Below are positions 21,554 to 34,792 of a stretch of DNA of 64,000 nt, piece by piece. The position numbers were made by a program, and so were the translations under genes. Within the stretch, counting starts at the first letter, position 1, and each line of letters starts with the position of its first letter. A model generated the notes under the pieces. That model searched no databases. It had not been told where the DNA came from and saw nothing but the letters and a program-made list of their open reading frames with translations. Source of the stretch: Turritopsis dohrnii (taxonomy: Eukaryota; Cnidaria; Hydrozoa; Anthoathecata; Oceaniidae); NCBI GenBank assembly GCA_027922465.2, contig BQMF02000118.1, positions 930,001 through 994,000 of the forward strand, given 5' to 3'.

Positions 21554-22883
21554 ATGGAAGCCTTGATGACGTGCGTTCGATAGATCATGAAATTTACAAC
21601 CATCCAGCTACAACATTGATTTGAAAGATCTAAATAGATATTTATATGAAATCAAAACATTTTAAACATTGCAATTTCATGGACTTTTTATATGAGGAAT
21701 ACTTAGATTAATAGACCATGGCAGATGGCTTGTATATTTCCAGAGTACAAAGAGATTTTTTGTTATGAAACATATCTTAATTAAAAGATTCAAGAAGATG
21801 TAGAACACGATAGGTTTTATTGATAAAAAGAAAATTTATAATTGCTTTTTTCTTCATACAGATTTTATCAAAACTTTTTCTCAATTCTTCAATAGATAAT
21901 GCAGCAATTAGGTCATTCATAGCGCCAGGAAATACAAGCCACAATATTTATCAAACTGAAGTTAGCAATTTGTTTACCAAACACTATTTTCATGTGGGAA
22001 TGTTATCATTTTGAATTCTTTCTATGTATATAGAATTGATTGCATGATCTTGTCTCGAGATCTCTATCGAAAAAGTAAACGAACAAAGAACATTAACAAG
22101 ACAACATCGAGACAAAACAACAAGATTTAAGATAATGAATTATCATAAGGTCGAGAAAAACGGATTTGAGCAGTTTTCTTGTGAGATAATCTCCATGAGA
22201 GAACCAATCATTTTTTTACTTTGCTTGAGCGCTTTGTTAATAAATAAACAGCTGCTCGTTCCCAGATCATTTCTCAATTGTTCTATTTCTACTGACATTA
22301 GCATTGTGCAACCCTCAGAGCTTTACATGTAACAGTTCACTATCTTTAAGGAAATAAAAACATGAAATTCAGCAGCCAAAGATTAAAAACGTCTTCAAAG
22401 TTATCTCCTTTCGTTATTTCCTTAATACGCCATGCAGCTACCAAATACTTTTTTGCTTTGGAATTATCACTGTTATAAACAGATGTGCGAAAGTTTTTTC
22501 ATGAAACCCTTTCATTTTTCCATTGATTTTCCTAATCGCATTGCATTGTGGGAGTTTCGTCATATACTTAGGAGATAATTCAAAATAGAAAAGCAGAAAA
22601 ACTGATTTCGCTGGTTCTAACTCCTCTGGAAACCTTCTCTGTTATCATAACTTTAACCCGATGATACTTTGGGAGAAATTTTCAAGGTATCTCAAAAACT
22701 AATTTGCAAGCTACAATTCCTGCTGACAACAAAATGGATGGGCATCTATACAAACTTCCAAGTTCAAATCTAGCAAACTTTTGAAGTCAGGATTACTTTG
22801 AACAACCTTACAATTAAGTGCGCTTTTTCCTTGTTTTTAACCAAAGAAATCACAAATGTCTTTCATATGAGTACATGTTGTTT
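21554..22883. other. Upstream region of GPCR copy 2; no other gene seen
   Basis: It contains the 22280-22340 stretch similar to the upstream region of GPCR copy 1. Short ORFs (such as plus 21820-22014 and 22135-22332) lack domains. Confidence 0.4.
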
Positions 22884-24074
22884 GTGGGAGAAATAAGTTC
22901 AGTTACACATTTTCACAAGAAGAACAGCTAAACCTCAATTCCCTATCCAAATTTATTCGAACTCTTAACTTTACTTAAAAAATATTTGTTAATGCTGACA
23001 TGGCAGCTTTTATAGACGAACTGTATAAACATGATACAAGCATTCAGTTATAAATAAAACACAAACACTTCTGAAAAGGTATTTGTAAAAACGCCAAACT
23101 TATTTCGTGATAGGTTGTCTAACGGCCATGCATATTTTCATCAATTCTTGTTTTATCTTCCTCTATTCTTGCTCCATAGCTATGTACAATAATCATGCTT
23201 GCAATGTTAATAAAAGACAATCAGTTTTTAAACGCATACTTTAAATCCTTCCTTTGAACTAAATATATCCTCTCATAGTGGTGCGTATTTTGCATGTATG
23301 AATGATCATTCATTCCTTAATACCTGAAATATTTGTGTAGATTTGAGTATGTTCACGGTTCATCTGACAGATCTTAAACATTACATTAAAACGTTGAAAA
23401 CATTTGTAAAAGTATTTATTTTTTATATTTTTTGTAAAACAAAGCCCGAACCTTACCCTCACTAACCCAGACACATTTCACAAAGTTTACACCGTAAGCT
23501 GTCTAATGTTTAAATCCTGTCCCATGAACTGTATGTTTAATGAGTGAAATTTTTTTCTCCTGCAAAAAAAAAAATTACTTCCTTCTTTAATGACCAATAC
23601 ACCCTACGCCCCCTCAGAAAATACGCCCATGGCTTAAGAATGTGATTAAAAACGTACTTGAATGAAATCCTGCGGGACGTTTATGGTAGTAACAAACTCT
23701 TGGAGAAACAAACATTGAAAAAAATATTTGATTCTTGACATTTACACTTTGATCTTTTAAAACTCAATCCTCTACCAGCAAGTATTTACCACTTAATTTT
23801 GTTGCACCATTTTCGTGCAGATCACAAGATGAAGTTGGTACAATGTTAGGATACATGATTTTTTTTAAAAACAGTTGTTTCAAATTAGTGAGTAGGAAAC
23901 AATAATATCTGTTATGTTTTTTATATAAAAATTTTGTTTACACTGTACACCATTTAAAAGATTTTATCACCGTTCAAAAATGTCATATTTTCTTCGTGTA
24001 TTATTAAGGATCTCGTTGGCTATTTGGTAATGATATTGACTGATCGTTGGATAACAGGAAGTTGACCATAGTCA
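22884..24074 (+). repeat. Tandem duplication, copy 1 (1,191 bp)
   Basis: From GTGGGAGAAATAAGTTCAG at 22884 to 24074. The next 1,191 bp repeat this sequence without a difference that I could see, including homopolymer runs such as the A11 run near 23564. No gene is recognised inside. Confidence 0.95.
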
Positions 24075-25265
24075 GTGGGAGAAATAAGTTCAGTTACACA
24101 TTTTCACAAGAAGAACAGCTAAACCTCAATTCCCTATCCAAATTTATTCGAACTCTTAACTTTACTTAAAAAATATTTGTTAATGCTGACATGGCAGCTT
24201 TTATAGACGAACTGTATAAACATGATACAAGCATTCAGTTATAAATAAAACACAAACACTTCTGAAAAGGTATTTGTAAAAACGCCAAACTTATTTCGTG
24301 ATAGGTTGTCTAACGGCCATGCATATTTTCATCAATTCTTGTTTTATCTTCCTCTATTCTTGCTCCATAGCTATGTACAATAATCATGCTTGCAATGTTA
24401 ATAAAAGACAATCAGTTTTTAAACGCATACTTTAAATCCTTCCTTTGAACTAAATATATCCTCTCATAGTGGTGCGTATTTTGCATGTATGAATGATCAT
24501 TCATTCCTTAATACCTGAAATATTTGTGTAGATTTGAGTATGTTCACGGTTCATCTGACAGATCTTAAACATTACATTAAAACGTTGAAAACATTTGTAA
24601 AAGTATTTATTTTTTATATTTTTTGTAAAACAAAGCCCGAACCTTACCCTCACTAACCCAGACACATTTCACAAAGTTTACACCGTAAGCTGTCTAATGT
24701 TTAAATCCTGTCCCATGAACTGTATGTTTAATGAGTGAAATTTTTTTCTCCTGCAAAAAAAAAAATTACTTCCTTCTTTAATGACCAATACACCCTACGC
24801 CCCCTCAGAAAATACGCCCATGGCTTAAGAATGTGATTAAAAACGTACTTGAATGAAATCCTGCGGGACGTTTATGGTAGTAACAAACTCTTGGAGAAAC
24901 AAACATTGAAAAAAATATTTGATTCTTGACATTTACACTTTGATCTTTTAAAACTCAATCCTCTACCAGCAAGTATTTACCACTTAATTTTGTTGCACCA
25001 TTTTCGTGCAGATCACAAGATGAAGTTGGTACAATGTTAGGATACATGATTTTTTTTAAAAACAGTTGTTTCAAATTAGTGAGTAGGAAACAATAATATC
25101 TGTTATGTTTTTTATATAAAAATTTTGTTTACACTGTACACCATTTAAAAGATTTTATCACCGTTCAAAAATGTCATATTTTCTTCGTGTATTATTAAGG
25201 ATCTCGTTGGCTATTTGGTAATGATATTGACTGATCGTTGGATAACAGGAAGTTGACCATAGTCA
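24075..25265 (+). repeat. Tandem duplication, copy 2 (1,191 bp)
   Basis: Direct head-to-tail copy of 22884-24074. The junction reads CAGT-GG-GAGA: the left parent flank has TTTGTGGGAG and the right parent flank CAGTGGTTGA, so the breakpoints share a short GTGG microhomology. Confidence 0.95.
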
Positions 25266-25319
25266 GTGGTTGAAAGTTAGGCGTCTTTAAAAGTGAAATT
25301 GAGGTGTTTTAACATTACC

Positions 25320-25770
25320 ATAAAACATGCTTTATTCCATGAAATTAACGCACCATTTAATTAACGTGATTTTTAAAAATTCGCGTTAATTTTATATTAA
25401 AATTAAAAATATATGAACAAATTAAAAAAATATGAAAAAATATCACAAGACGCTAATTTTATGTATGTATGCTTTTGCGATATTTTCAAATGTTAAGACA
25501 TTTTACAGAAACAAGCGTGTTAAAAATGTTTTTAAAATAATTTCCTAGCTCGGCGAACTTTAGCTGCCGATGTGTTACAACAAGAACTGATATTCTTGTT
25601 GTTCTTCCCCTTACTTAATTTACATACCTGTCACTCAGATTCCCGTTAATTTCATACAACTTGAAATCCACTTGTAAAAACCGCGTTAATTTCATTGAAA
25701 ATTTTAAGTTAAAGTTCCTCGACCGCGTTAATTTCCTCCGCGTTAAAATCATTGCATGTTAATTTTTGGA
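25320..25770. repeat. AT-rich MITE-like element with CGCGTTAATTT motifs
   Basis: GAAATTAACGC / GCGTTAATTTC motifs occur in inverted orientation near 25340-25390 and in repeated direct copies at 25640-25765. The exact ends are not clear. Confidence 0.4.
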
Positions 25771-26149
25771 AGAAGGTGTTACAAATCATGTCAGATAGAA
25801 AAGGTATTCTTGTCATGAAAATAAAACAATCAATTAATTGATCATCAAACGGAAAATAACTCGACAATTGCATAATATAACACAACAAATATGGGAAGTA
25901 CAACTGAAATTCTTTTTATCGTAATTTTTGGCCTTGCCTATCAAAATAGTAGGGTTGTTTTCCCGTAAATTACACGCTTTCATTTTCATTTACAAAACTA
26001 AATTTGAACTCAAAAACACGATCGTGGAAATCAGACTTTAAGAACGAAAGGGGTTCAGTCGATATGTATTACTGACATTAGATTAAGGAGATAATATACT
26101 TATTACCTCCATTATATTATTACTCTATTACCTCCGTTATATATCATAT

Positions 26150-28152
26150 ATCATACAATCATATTATCATGCTATCATATTATCATACTATCATTCTATC
26201 ATACTATCATACTATCATACTATCATTCTATCTTACTATCATACTATCACAATATCATACTATCATTATGTCATACTATCATTTTGTCATACTATCATTC
26301 TATCATACTATCATACTATCACACTATCATACTAACATTCTGTCATACTATCATTTTGTCATACTATCATACTATCATACTATCATACTATCATACTATC
26401 ATGCTATCATGCTATCATACTATCATACTATCATACTATCATACTATCATACTATCATACTATCATACTATCATACTATCATACTATCATACTATCATAC
26501 TATCATACTATCATACTATCATGCTATCATACTATCATACTATCATACTATCATACTATCATGCTATCATACTATCATACTATCATACTATCATACTATC
26601 GTACTATCATACTATCATGCTATCATACTATCATACTATCATACTATCATGCTATCATACTATCATACTATCATACTATCATACTATCATACTATCATAC
26701 TATCATACTATCATACTATACTACTATCATACTATCATTCTATCATACTATCATGCTATCATACTATCATACTATCATACTATCATGCTATCATACTATC
26801 ATACTATCATACTATCATACTATCATACTATCATTCTATCATACTATCATACTATCATGCTATCATACTATCATTATGTCATACTATCATTTTGTCATAC
26901 TATCATTCTATCATACTATCATACTATCACACTATCATACTAACATTCTGTCATACTATCATTTTGTCATACTATCATACTATCATACTATCATACTATC
27001 ATACTATCATGCTATCATTCTATCATACTATCATACTATCACACTATCATACTAACATTCTTTCATACTATCATTTTGTCATACTATCATACTATCATAC
27101 TATCATACTATCATACTATCATACTATCATGCTATCATACTATCATACTATCATACTATCATACTATCATACTATCATACTACCATACTATCATACTATC
27201 ATGCTATCATACTATCATACTATCATACTATCATACTATCATACTATCATACTATCATACTATCATACTATCATTCTATCATACTATCATGCTATCATAC
27301 TATCATACTATCATACTATCATACTATCATACTATCATACTATCATGCTATCATACTATCATACTATCATACTATCATGCTATCATACTATCATACTATC
27401 ATACTATCATACTATCATACTATCATACTATCATACTATCATACTATCATACTATCATGCTATCATACTATCATACTATCATACTATGATACTATCATAC
27501 TATCATACTATCATATTATCATACTATCATTCTATCATACTATCATGCTATCATACTATCATACTATCATTCTATCATACTATCATGCCATCATACTATC
27601 ATACTATCATACTATCATACTATCATACTATCATACTATCATTCTATCATGCTATCATACTATCATACTATCATGCTATCATACTATCATACTATCATTC
27701 TATCATACTATTATGCAATCATAATATCATGCTATCATACTATCATACTATCATAATATCATTATGTCATACTATCATTCTGTCATACTATCATACTATC
27801 ATACTATCATACTATCATACTATCATACTATCATGCTATCATTCTATCATGCTATCATACTATCATACTATCATGCTATCATACTATCATACTATCATTC
27901 TATCATACTATCATGCTATCATACTATCATACTATCATACTATCATACTATCATACTGTCATACTATCATTCTATCATACTATCATTCTATCATACTATC
28001 ATACTGTCATACTATCATACTATCATACTATCATACTATCATTATGTCATACTATCATACTATCGCCCTATCATACTGTCACACTATCATACTATCATAC
28101 TATCATACTATCATACTATCATACTATCATTCTATCATACTGTCATACTATC
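26150..28152 (+). repeat. Satellite array (TATCATAC)n, left arm
   Basis: About 250 head-to-tail copies of the octamer TATCATAC with common variants TATCATTC, TATCATGC and TGTCATAC/TTGTCATAC. Some blocks (..TTATGTCATAC..TTTTGTCATAC..) recur as higher-order units near 26260, 26870 and 27030. The octamer has no stop codon in any plus-strand frame, which produces long artificial ORFs of an 8-residue repeat. Confidence 0.97.
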
Positions 28153-29513
28153 AAGTGCTCTTACATGTACAGTTGTAAAGATTGTGAGAGCGATGATGAT
28201 GATAATGATGATGACGAAAATGGTGATGAAGATAATCATCACGGAGATGATAAATTCAACCATTACCGCGATGAGAACATTGGTTAATCTCCAGACGAAT
28301 AGAAAGAAACTTTATTAGATGTTTTTAGCATTCATATTGTTGTTTTATTACATATACTGAATTTCTAGGTATACATGTTTTAAGTAGTAACACCCCTTTT
28401 TGAAGAGAATATCTAATTTTTGTCTATGACGTCATAAACAACGAATATTGAATATTTCTCGATTCAGTCAATATTATGATGGAACCTAAATACTTGTTCC
28501 ATGTATTTTTGTTACTATTATTCATTAGTTTTAAAAATTTTATGTTCTGATCAAAGAAAAAAAATTAAGTAGTAATTTACTTTTCGCTGCTGTGAAAGAC
28601 CCTCAAGAAAATGAAGAATCTCCAGCAAACATTTTTTGCACCTTCTTGTGTATGAGAATACACTCTGAGAGTTTCAATTTGTCCGGCAAATATTTTTTGA
28701 TTTCTGGCTCTCACCTTCCTGACTATAACTAGGAACACACCACTTTGCTTTGTTTAAAAAAATACGGTTTGAGACGAATGTTGGTAAAAGTTCGAACCGA
28801 AAAGAAGAAATACGCTTCAAAGTATTTTAGACCGTTGAAAAATGAACCGTTGTAATAGCGTTTATGGTTTGTTCAACGTTTTTTGTTTTTGTTTTGGAAT
28901 TCCGATTTTGTTTGACAGTGAAGATGGGTTTAAAAGGACAAGTGTTTTTGATATTTTTGTTTTACAGTTTTGTTTAGTTCCATTTTCATATATTCTGTCA
29001 CCATGACTTATTTTCACATGCAGTTTTTTTTAAATATCTGAATAAAGACGTCTTATATTTTCTTTTTAAACCGTCCCACTCTCTCGTCTCTTCTGGTTCA
29101 GATGTTAGTACTAAATGCTATACCTGGATAACAAGAAATCGTATTCAAAGCAAAAAAACGTTGTTTAAAAAGAGAGTATATGAGAGTCTGAGTGTCGTCA
29201 ATATGAGGATGAGTTGGGCTTTTTTTAATGGCTTAGTTTAAAAATCAGCACATCTCTCGCCTCCAATCTGCATTAGAAGTTGCATGAACATGGTATATTA
29301 AATTTGTTTCTGCAAATCAGACAAATGGACTGAGGACTAGGCCTCTTCCGGATTCACGTTTGCATGTTGCATTTCTTGTAAAATGTGTTGAGATGGTTGA
29401 ATTTAAGAATTATTCATTCATTCAACAATACACTTTGGAGTTTTCTAGAAATTTGTTGTCTATGCGGACTTCGTTCTTCGACCGTAATAAAGACAGAGTT
29501 CAATTTACAGGGC
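28153..29513. other. Interior of the giant element; no gene recognised
   Basis: It begins with a GATGATGATGATAATG-rich purine tract (28188-28260), then AT-rich DNA without domain-bearing ORFs. Confidence 0.4.
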
Positions 29514-29559
29514 ACATCCTTACGGTGGCCCATTAGTGCCATCAGTTATTTAAGCACAC

Positions 29560-29825
29560 TTTGATGAATACTGCGCAGTAGACCACCATTACTGCGCAGT
29601 AGACCCACATTACTGCGCAGTAGCACCTCATTCAATTCTCAACTGAGAAGTTCGCTACTGCGCAGTAGAACATTTGCTACTGCGCAGTAGAACATTTACT
29701 ACTGCGCAGTAAAAGCTTAACTACTGCGCAGTAGAAATTTTATTACTGCGCAGTAGAACATTTATTACTGCGCAGTAGAACTTTCGCTACTGCGCAGTAG
29801 AACTATGCTACTGCGCAGTAGAGTT
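29560..29825. repeat. Left iteron block: 11 copies of TACTGCGCAGTA
   Basis: Eleven copies of the perfect 12-bp palindrome TACTGCGCAGTA are spaced 20-46 bp apart inside the left inverted repeat. Repeated binding sites for the transposase are the natural inference. Confidence 0.95.
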
Positions 29826-29950
29826 TTGTGTGTACCATACTTGGGATATAATTGAAACAAAGTAGATTTTCTTACAATAAAAATGTTACACAATATCATC
29901 TTTGACTCGAGAAATTGCACGTGTCATCTGTTATCTAATTGTTTATCAAT

Positions 29951-31111
29951 ATGGCGGATGTCATGGTCATAGAAAATTATGTTAAGGCTGGATTTGAATA
30001 TAATGACATTTTAAAATTACTATCAAAGAATCATAATATGGAGATAAGTATTCGCACATTGCACAGGATACTCAGAAGAAATGGTATTAGAAGAAGGGGT
30101 ACCAGTATCGATAGCTTTGAAATTTTAAAACTAGTAAAAGAGCTTATTGAAGAAGGTGGTGGAAACAGAGGATACAGGAGTATTCATCAACGACTTCGAG
30201 AAAGAGGATTTAACGTTACCAGGGAAACAATTCGTAAGGCATTGAAAGTGATTGACCCAAGTGGAACAGAGAGAAGAACTGCACATCGACTAAAAAGACG
30301 AAAGTACGTTTGTAAAGGCCCGAATCAGACATGGCATATAGATGGGTTTGACAAATTGAAACCTTACGGATTTTGCATCCACGGTGCAATCGACGCGTTC
30401 AGTCGCAAAATTATTTGGCTGAAAGTTTCTTGCACTAATAAAGACCCAGCCATTATTTCGCATTATTTCTGCGAAGCACTGAAATCACACAATGGTCTTC
30501 CAAAGAGAATTCGGGGTGACAAAGGTACCGAAAATGTCAACGTTTGTCGCATACAACGGTACTTACGACGAAACCATACAGACAGGCTAAGTGGAGACAA
30601 CAGTTTTCAATATGGGAAATCAACTTCAAACCAACGCATCGAAGCATGGTGGTCCTTTTTTAAGAAGGATACAGCGAGTGGATGGATAAGTTATTTCAGT
30701 GATTTAAGGGACACCGGCCTTTACGATGATACTAACCCAGTACATTTTCAAGCTCTACTGTTTTGCTATTCTTGGATTATTCAATCAGAACTAGACAAAA
30801 CTGTCCTGTATTGGAATCATCATCGAATTCGTAAAAGTAGAAACACAGACGTGCCATCGGGGAGCCCTGAGGTCATGTTCTCGTTACCAGGGTTGTTCGG
30901 GACAACCTGCTGCAAGGTATCCTATAACGAGCAAGAACTTAATATCTGCAAGTCTTCTCTGACACGAAAGCCTTTGTCCTTTTCTTGTAAAAACGAGTTC
31001 GCTCGATTGGCTGCTATACTCATGAGGGAAAACAATTTGAAGTTTCCGTCCAACAGAGAAGAAGCAGAACAATTATACGTAGAACTGATAAATTTGGCAG
31101 AAACTTTGTAA
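29951..31111 (+). CDS. IS3-like DDE transposase/integrase (rve fold) of the transposon
   Basis: A 386-residue protein from the ATG at 29951 (CAATATGGCGGATG); an upstream in-frame TTG is not used here. An N-terminal helix-turn-helix region (about 1-55) is followed by a second HTH like that of IS3 OrfB (NRGYRSIHQRLRERG, about 72-100). The catalytic core has WHID (D131), IRGDKGTEN (D190) and QRIEAWW (E231), a DDE triad spaced D-58-D-40-E, plus AIDAFSRKIIW between the acidic residues. All three catalytic residues are present and the frame is unbroken. It would cut and join the ends at 29521 and 35069. It faces the HECT gene tail-to-tail with 323 bp between the stop codons. Confidence 0.9.
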   Translation: MADVMVIENYVKAGFEYNDILKLLSKNHNMEISIRTLHRILRRNGIRRRGTSIDSFEILKLVKELIEEGGGNRGYRSIHQRLRERGFNVTRETIRKALKVIDPSGTERRTAHRLKRRKYVCKGPNQTWHIDGFDKLKPYGFCIHGAIDAFSRKIIWLKVSCTNKDPAIISHYFCEALKSHNGLPKRIRGDKGTENVNVCRIQRYLRRNHTDRLSGDNSFQYGKSTSNQRIEAWWSFFKKDTASGWISYFSDLRDTGLYDDTNPVHFQALLFCYSWIIQSELDKTVLYWNHHRIRKSRNTDVPSGSPEVMFSLPGLFGTTCCKVSYNEQELNICKSSLTRKPLSFSCKNEFARLAAILMRENNLKFPSNREEAEQLYVELINLAETL

Positions 31112-31434
31112 TATTGTCAACTTATATTTTTGCAAATATATTTTTCAAGAAGAACTTAACGAGCCTTTAAAAAACAAAGATAACAACAAAATCGGTCATA
31201 TATTCATGCACGCTACATGTCTTATCTCAAAATGTTTTCAAGGCCTTAAATAACAAACACTGATAAGTAACAAAACAAAGCGTGTTAAATAAAGAACAAA
31301 TGTATAAAACATATCCACCAAATTGTGAATTGAGAGAACTTTCTTGACAATCATGCTTTTCTGAAAGATTCTAATATAAACAGAATATCAAGCGTTAACA
31401 AAACAAAAGAAACAACATCGTGATATATCAAATG

Positions 31435-34400
31435 TCAAACTGTACCATATGCTTTTCCATACTTCAATGCTATCAAAATGTTTTTCCGAGTATTAACACA
31501 GGGGACAATAAAAACAAAACCACATGTTGATGACGTGGGTAGTAGGTCCTTTTGCATAAACGATACGTCAATATCTTTCTCGAACCCATAAGGAGGGATG
31601 CGATCATAACTCGTGATGAAAATCAATAAATCTTTTAACCCAAGATCATCTATTTTCCCTTCAGCTAGATCACGTACCAAGAACTCCAATTCCAACATCG
31701 CATCATCTTCCGATAGTCCAAGGGTTGATCCAGGTTCACCCTCAAACAAGTAATTAAACAACGCCAATATGTCCTTTAAGTGTAATTCGCTTTTATTTTC
31801 AACAAAGAATTCGAAGTAGCAACCAGGATTGGTAATTATATTAGAATCCACATTACACAATCCTTTTTTAAACTGATGAATCGCCGAAAATCGAGAAAAG
31901 ATGGCATACTGCATACTATAAATGTTTTTCGCTTCTTTGATGTCTTTTGCGGATATTCCAGCATCCAATAAGCAGTCATAATCCCCCTGATCTATTTTCT
32001 TTACATTATGGAGATATTCATTATCTTCGAATGATATAACTTTGGGCATGTCGATATCAAAAATGGATTTTGCTAACACAGGATGTAAGCACTCAGGGCC
32101 ACGGCACAGTACAATTATAGATACTGCACACAATTCTCCCAAGGTTTCATATCTTTTTGTTGAAACCCCAAAGGGATCAGCTGTAAAAAGGATTTGTGAA
32201 GACTTCCCCATTACTAGTGGGGAACACATGTGGAATTGTTCCATAGAAAGTCTCAAGAATTCTCTGAGAGGACCACCTGCATCAGCTGCACACTCGCCTG
32301 CAAATATAACATGCACATTATCTTTTCCAAAATGGAAGTCATTTCTAAATAGTACTGCCCAAAATCTTTGAACTGATCTCTGTATAATGATATTTTTCTC
32401 AGGAAGTTCATCACAAATTTTAAGATATGTTCTCTTTGCCAGTTCTAAAGTTGCCTTTGTGTCTACACATGGGAAAATGTCACAAGAATTGGCTTGATAA
32501 GCGATTCCATCAGATTTCTTGAGAAAACGCTCAGTTTCTTCATCACCTAAAATGTTCTGTTCCTTTTTTACAATATCAACCAAGTTTGAGGAAGAAATGT
32601 TTTTACCCTCCAACCTTTCGATTCTTTTTTCACGTACATATTGAAGGTCAAAACTAACTTCGTCTTCTACACAGACATGTTCATTAACAGTTTCCAGCAA
32701 TCCACTTGTGTCAGTGTTATCTTTTGATCCACTTGAAACTTCATTTAATTTTCGATCAGCTTCTAAACTTATATCAAATTCTTTGTCTTGTTCACAAGGT
32801 ATACATTTTGTACCAACCATTGTGCAACCACATTGACACAATCTCCTTCTCTCTAAAAGGACAATTAACTCTAATATAAAATATAGAACGTTTTAACATT
32901 AACATTCGTTAGTTGATTGGGATTATTTTATATCGTAATGAAAAATCCATTATTTATGATGGCAATTTCTTGGTCCATCAGCATTTTAGGACTATGGAAA
33001 AAACCATATCAGAAAGTGTGATTGAAAAAACAGGGAAGTTACATAATTTTCCCTTTGACAACAAGAAACTCATAAAAAGAGAACCTAGAAAAGTCTTACC
33101 ATCTTTAGACACTTTAAATTCTTCATCACTGCTAGATAAGTCTGTCACTGGAGTTGAATGATTTCTTTTTGTGGCTAAGATGATAAAGAATTATTGATTC
33201 TGAGAGAGGAAATTTCTGGCTTTTGATTATCATAAGAAGAAAATATTTCCAATACATACTTCGATTTTTCCTTGAATTATCTTGAAAAATATTGCTTAAA
33301 TTATCAGATGAATCAGTACTACTGTAATCACAGTTAAATGTCTTCTTCTTTGCCAGTAAGTACAGTCGTACGTGACTGAGCTTATTCTCTTTCACATACT
33401 GTTCTAAGGTCCAAGTTACACCTTCATCATTATTATCCAAAATATTACAACTGAAATTCCCCAACGAAAACTCGAAGATACTTGATGTACCCAAATGGTT
33501 TCTTCCATTTGGAAAAAATAGCTTTTTACCAGTACAAATGATATCATCAACAGTAGCAGTTTTATTGAATTCTAGGTTCCTTGTTCCTCCACATTTTTTA
33601 ACATTAACATACTTTTTTTTCTTTTCATTAAAATGTTGGAAACCAAGATGCACCAGTCTAGTTGTTTTGGACTTTTTGGAACTGCTCTGATTACCAGTAC
33701 GAACAACAGCTATCAAATCTGATTTTTCATCACCATCCTTAGCACACTGCATAACAAAGTTTTTTACAGCCAACATATCTCCTATGGCTTCTAAACCCAA
33801 ATTTCGTAGCTGCTCATCCATGCAAACCATAATAGCAGCACCGTCCATCTGAATTTAATTAAAAATATTTGAGTCAAAATTAATGTGTAACAACTAAATA
33901 TTCTATAGACATCTTCTTGTGATATATCAATGTCAACAGCAACCCAATGCAATGTTATGTATTATAATACTATTTTATGGGTATCTTATATATATATATA
34001 TATATTTCTTATATTCTTTGTTCTTTCAGTTCACAGAATATAAGAAATATATATACCCATACAACTGTAAAGAAAACTGGAAAATAAATTTTATATTATA
34101 ATGATAAGAAATTCGTGGTGACACCTTCATCATTCTATACACATATAAAAACAGAAAAAACAAAATGTTTTTCATTCATGCAGAATATGTTCAGTCTTTT
34201 TTTCTGACTTATTAATGAGAAAATCAGGTAGCACGTGGTTCATGTATGCATTAAGTGATTACACTTTTTTTAAAAAAGTTTTGATTTATCAACGAATTCT
34301 GTTGCTTACAAAAAAAGATCCTTATATTTCCTCATATTTCCTACTAATAAAAGGACTAACAGTTTCCTGTTTAATTTTCAAAACCATTTTCACACTTGAC

Positions 34401-34624
34401 TGTAGCTAAAATATAGTGATGAAGGTATAAAAAAACAAAAGCCCTAACCTTGTTCATTCTGAACATCTCCACGATGACGCTCGCCAGTCCCCTTTCTTTT
34501 AAAAACGCACATACCTGTAAGGATTAAAACAAAGATCGTAGTAATAAATATAAAGTACAACCCTTCCCATACTTCAAAAAACAAACTAAAAATTTTTTGA
34601 ATGTACCTCTTCTGTCGATGCCAT
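31435..34624 (-). CDS. SAM-HECT E3 ubiquitin ligase-like protein encoded by the transposon
   Basis: Five exons: 34607-34624, 34449-34514, 33256-33848, 33100-33164 and 31435-32852, totalling 2,160 nt or 719 residues with matching phases. The N-terminal ~70 residues (VCAFLKERGLASVIVEMF, MDGAAIMVCMDEQLRNLGL, GDMLAVKNFV) fit a SAM domain, an oligomerisation or RNA/protein-binding helix bundle. A Cys-rich LCQCGCTMVGTKCIPC motif lies in the middle. The C-terminal ~350 residues are a HECT domain: FAGECAADAGGPLREFLRL and, near the end, LPTSSTCGFVF with the catalytic Cys691. HECT ligases accept ubiquitin on this Cys and pass it to substrates. It is related to the G2E3-like proteins common in invertebrate predictions. 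The exon 3 donor (GTATTG) was chosen over GTATGT because only it keeps the frame. Confidence 0.85.
33975..34065. repeat. Intronic hairpin with (TA)n
   Basis: GGGTATCTTATATATA..TTTCTTATATTC and GAATATAAGAAATATATATACCC form a long inverted repeat with a short loop, in the intron between exons 2 and 3 of the SAM-HECT gene. Confidence 0.8.
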
Positions 34625-34792
34625 GCTACGAACTTTAGAAAGGTTCATTTAGTCTATAACTAATAGTGTGCAGGCATTTGTTTACATTGGCATTGACGAT
34701 ATATCATATGATTTTATGTAGGTTAACATATCTCATTTGCTTTATGACATAAAAACTATAACTCCAAACGTGAAACTTTCAACATTATTCTA

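Noticed and set aside
26169..28318. ORFs of up to 669 codons with an 8-residue YHTIILSY-type repeat
   Set aside because: They are a trivial consequence of an 8-bp satellite without stop codons on one strand; all three frames are open, and the same occurs in the inverted right array.
29560..29825. CRISPR-like array of short repeats
   Set aside because: The repeats are 12-bp palindromes with very short, uneven spacers inside transposon inverted repeats in a spliced eukaryotic context, mirrored at the other end.
33132..33163. Reading exon 3 of the SAM-HECT gene straight to 33132
   Set aside because: The frame runs through an intron; the donor near 33256 and the exon at 33100-33164 give a continuous protein into the HECT exon.
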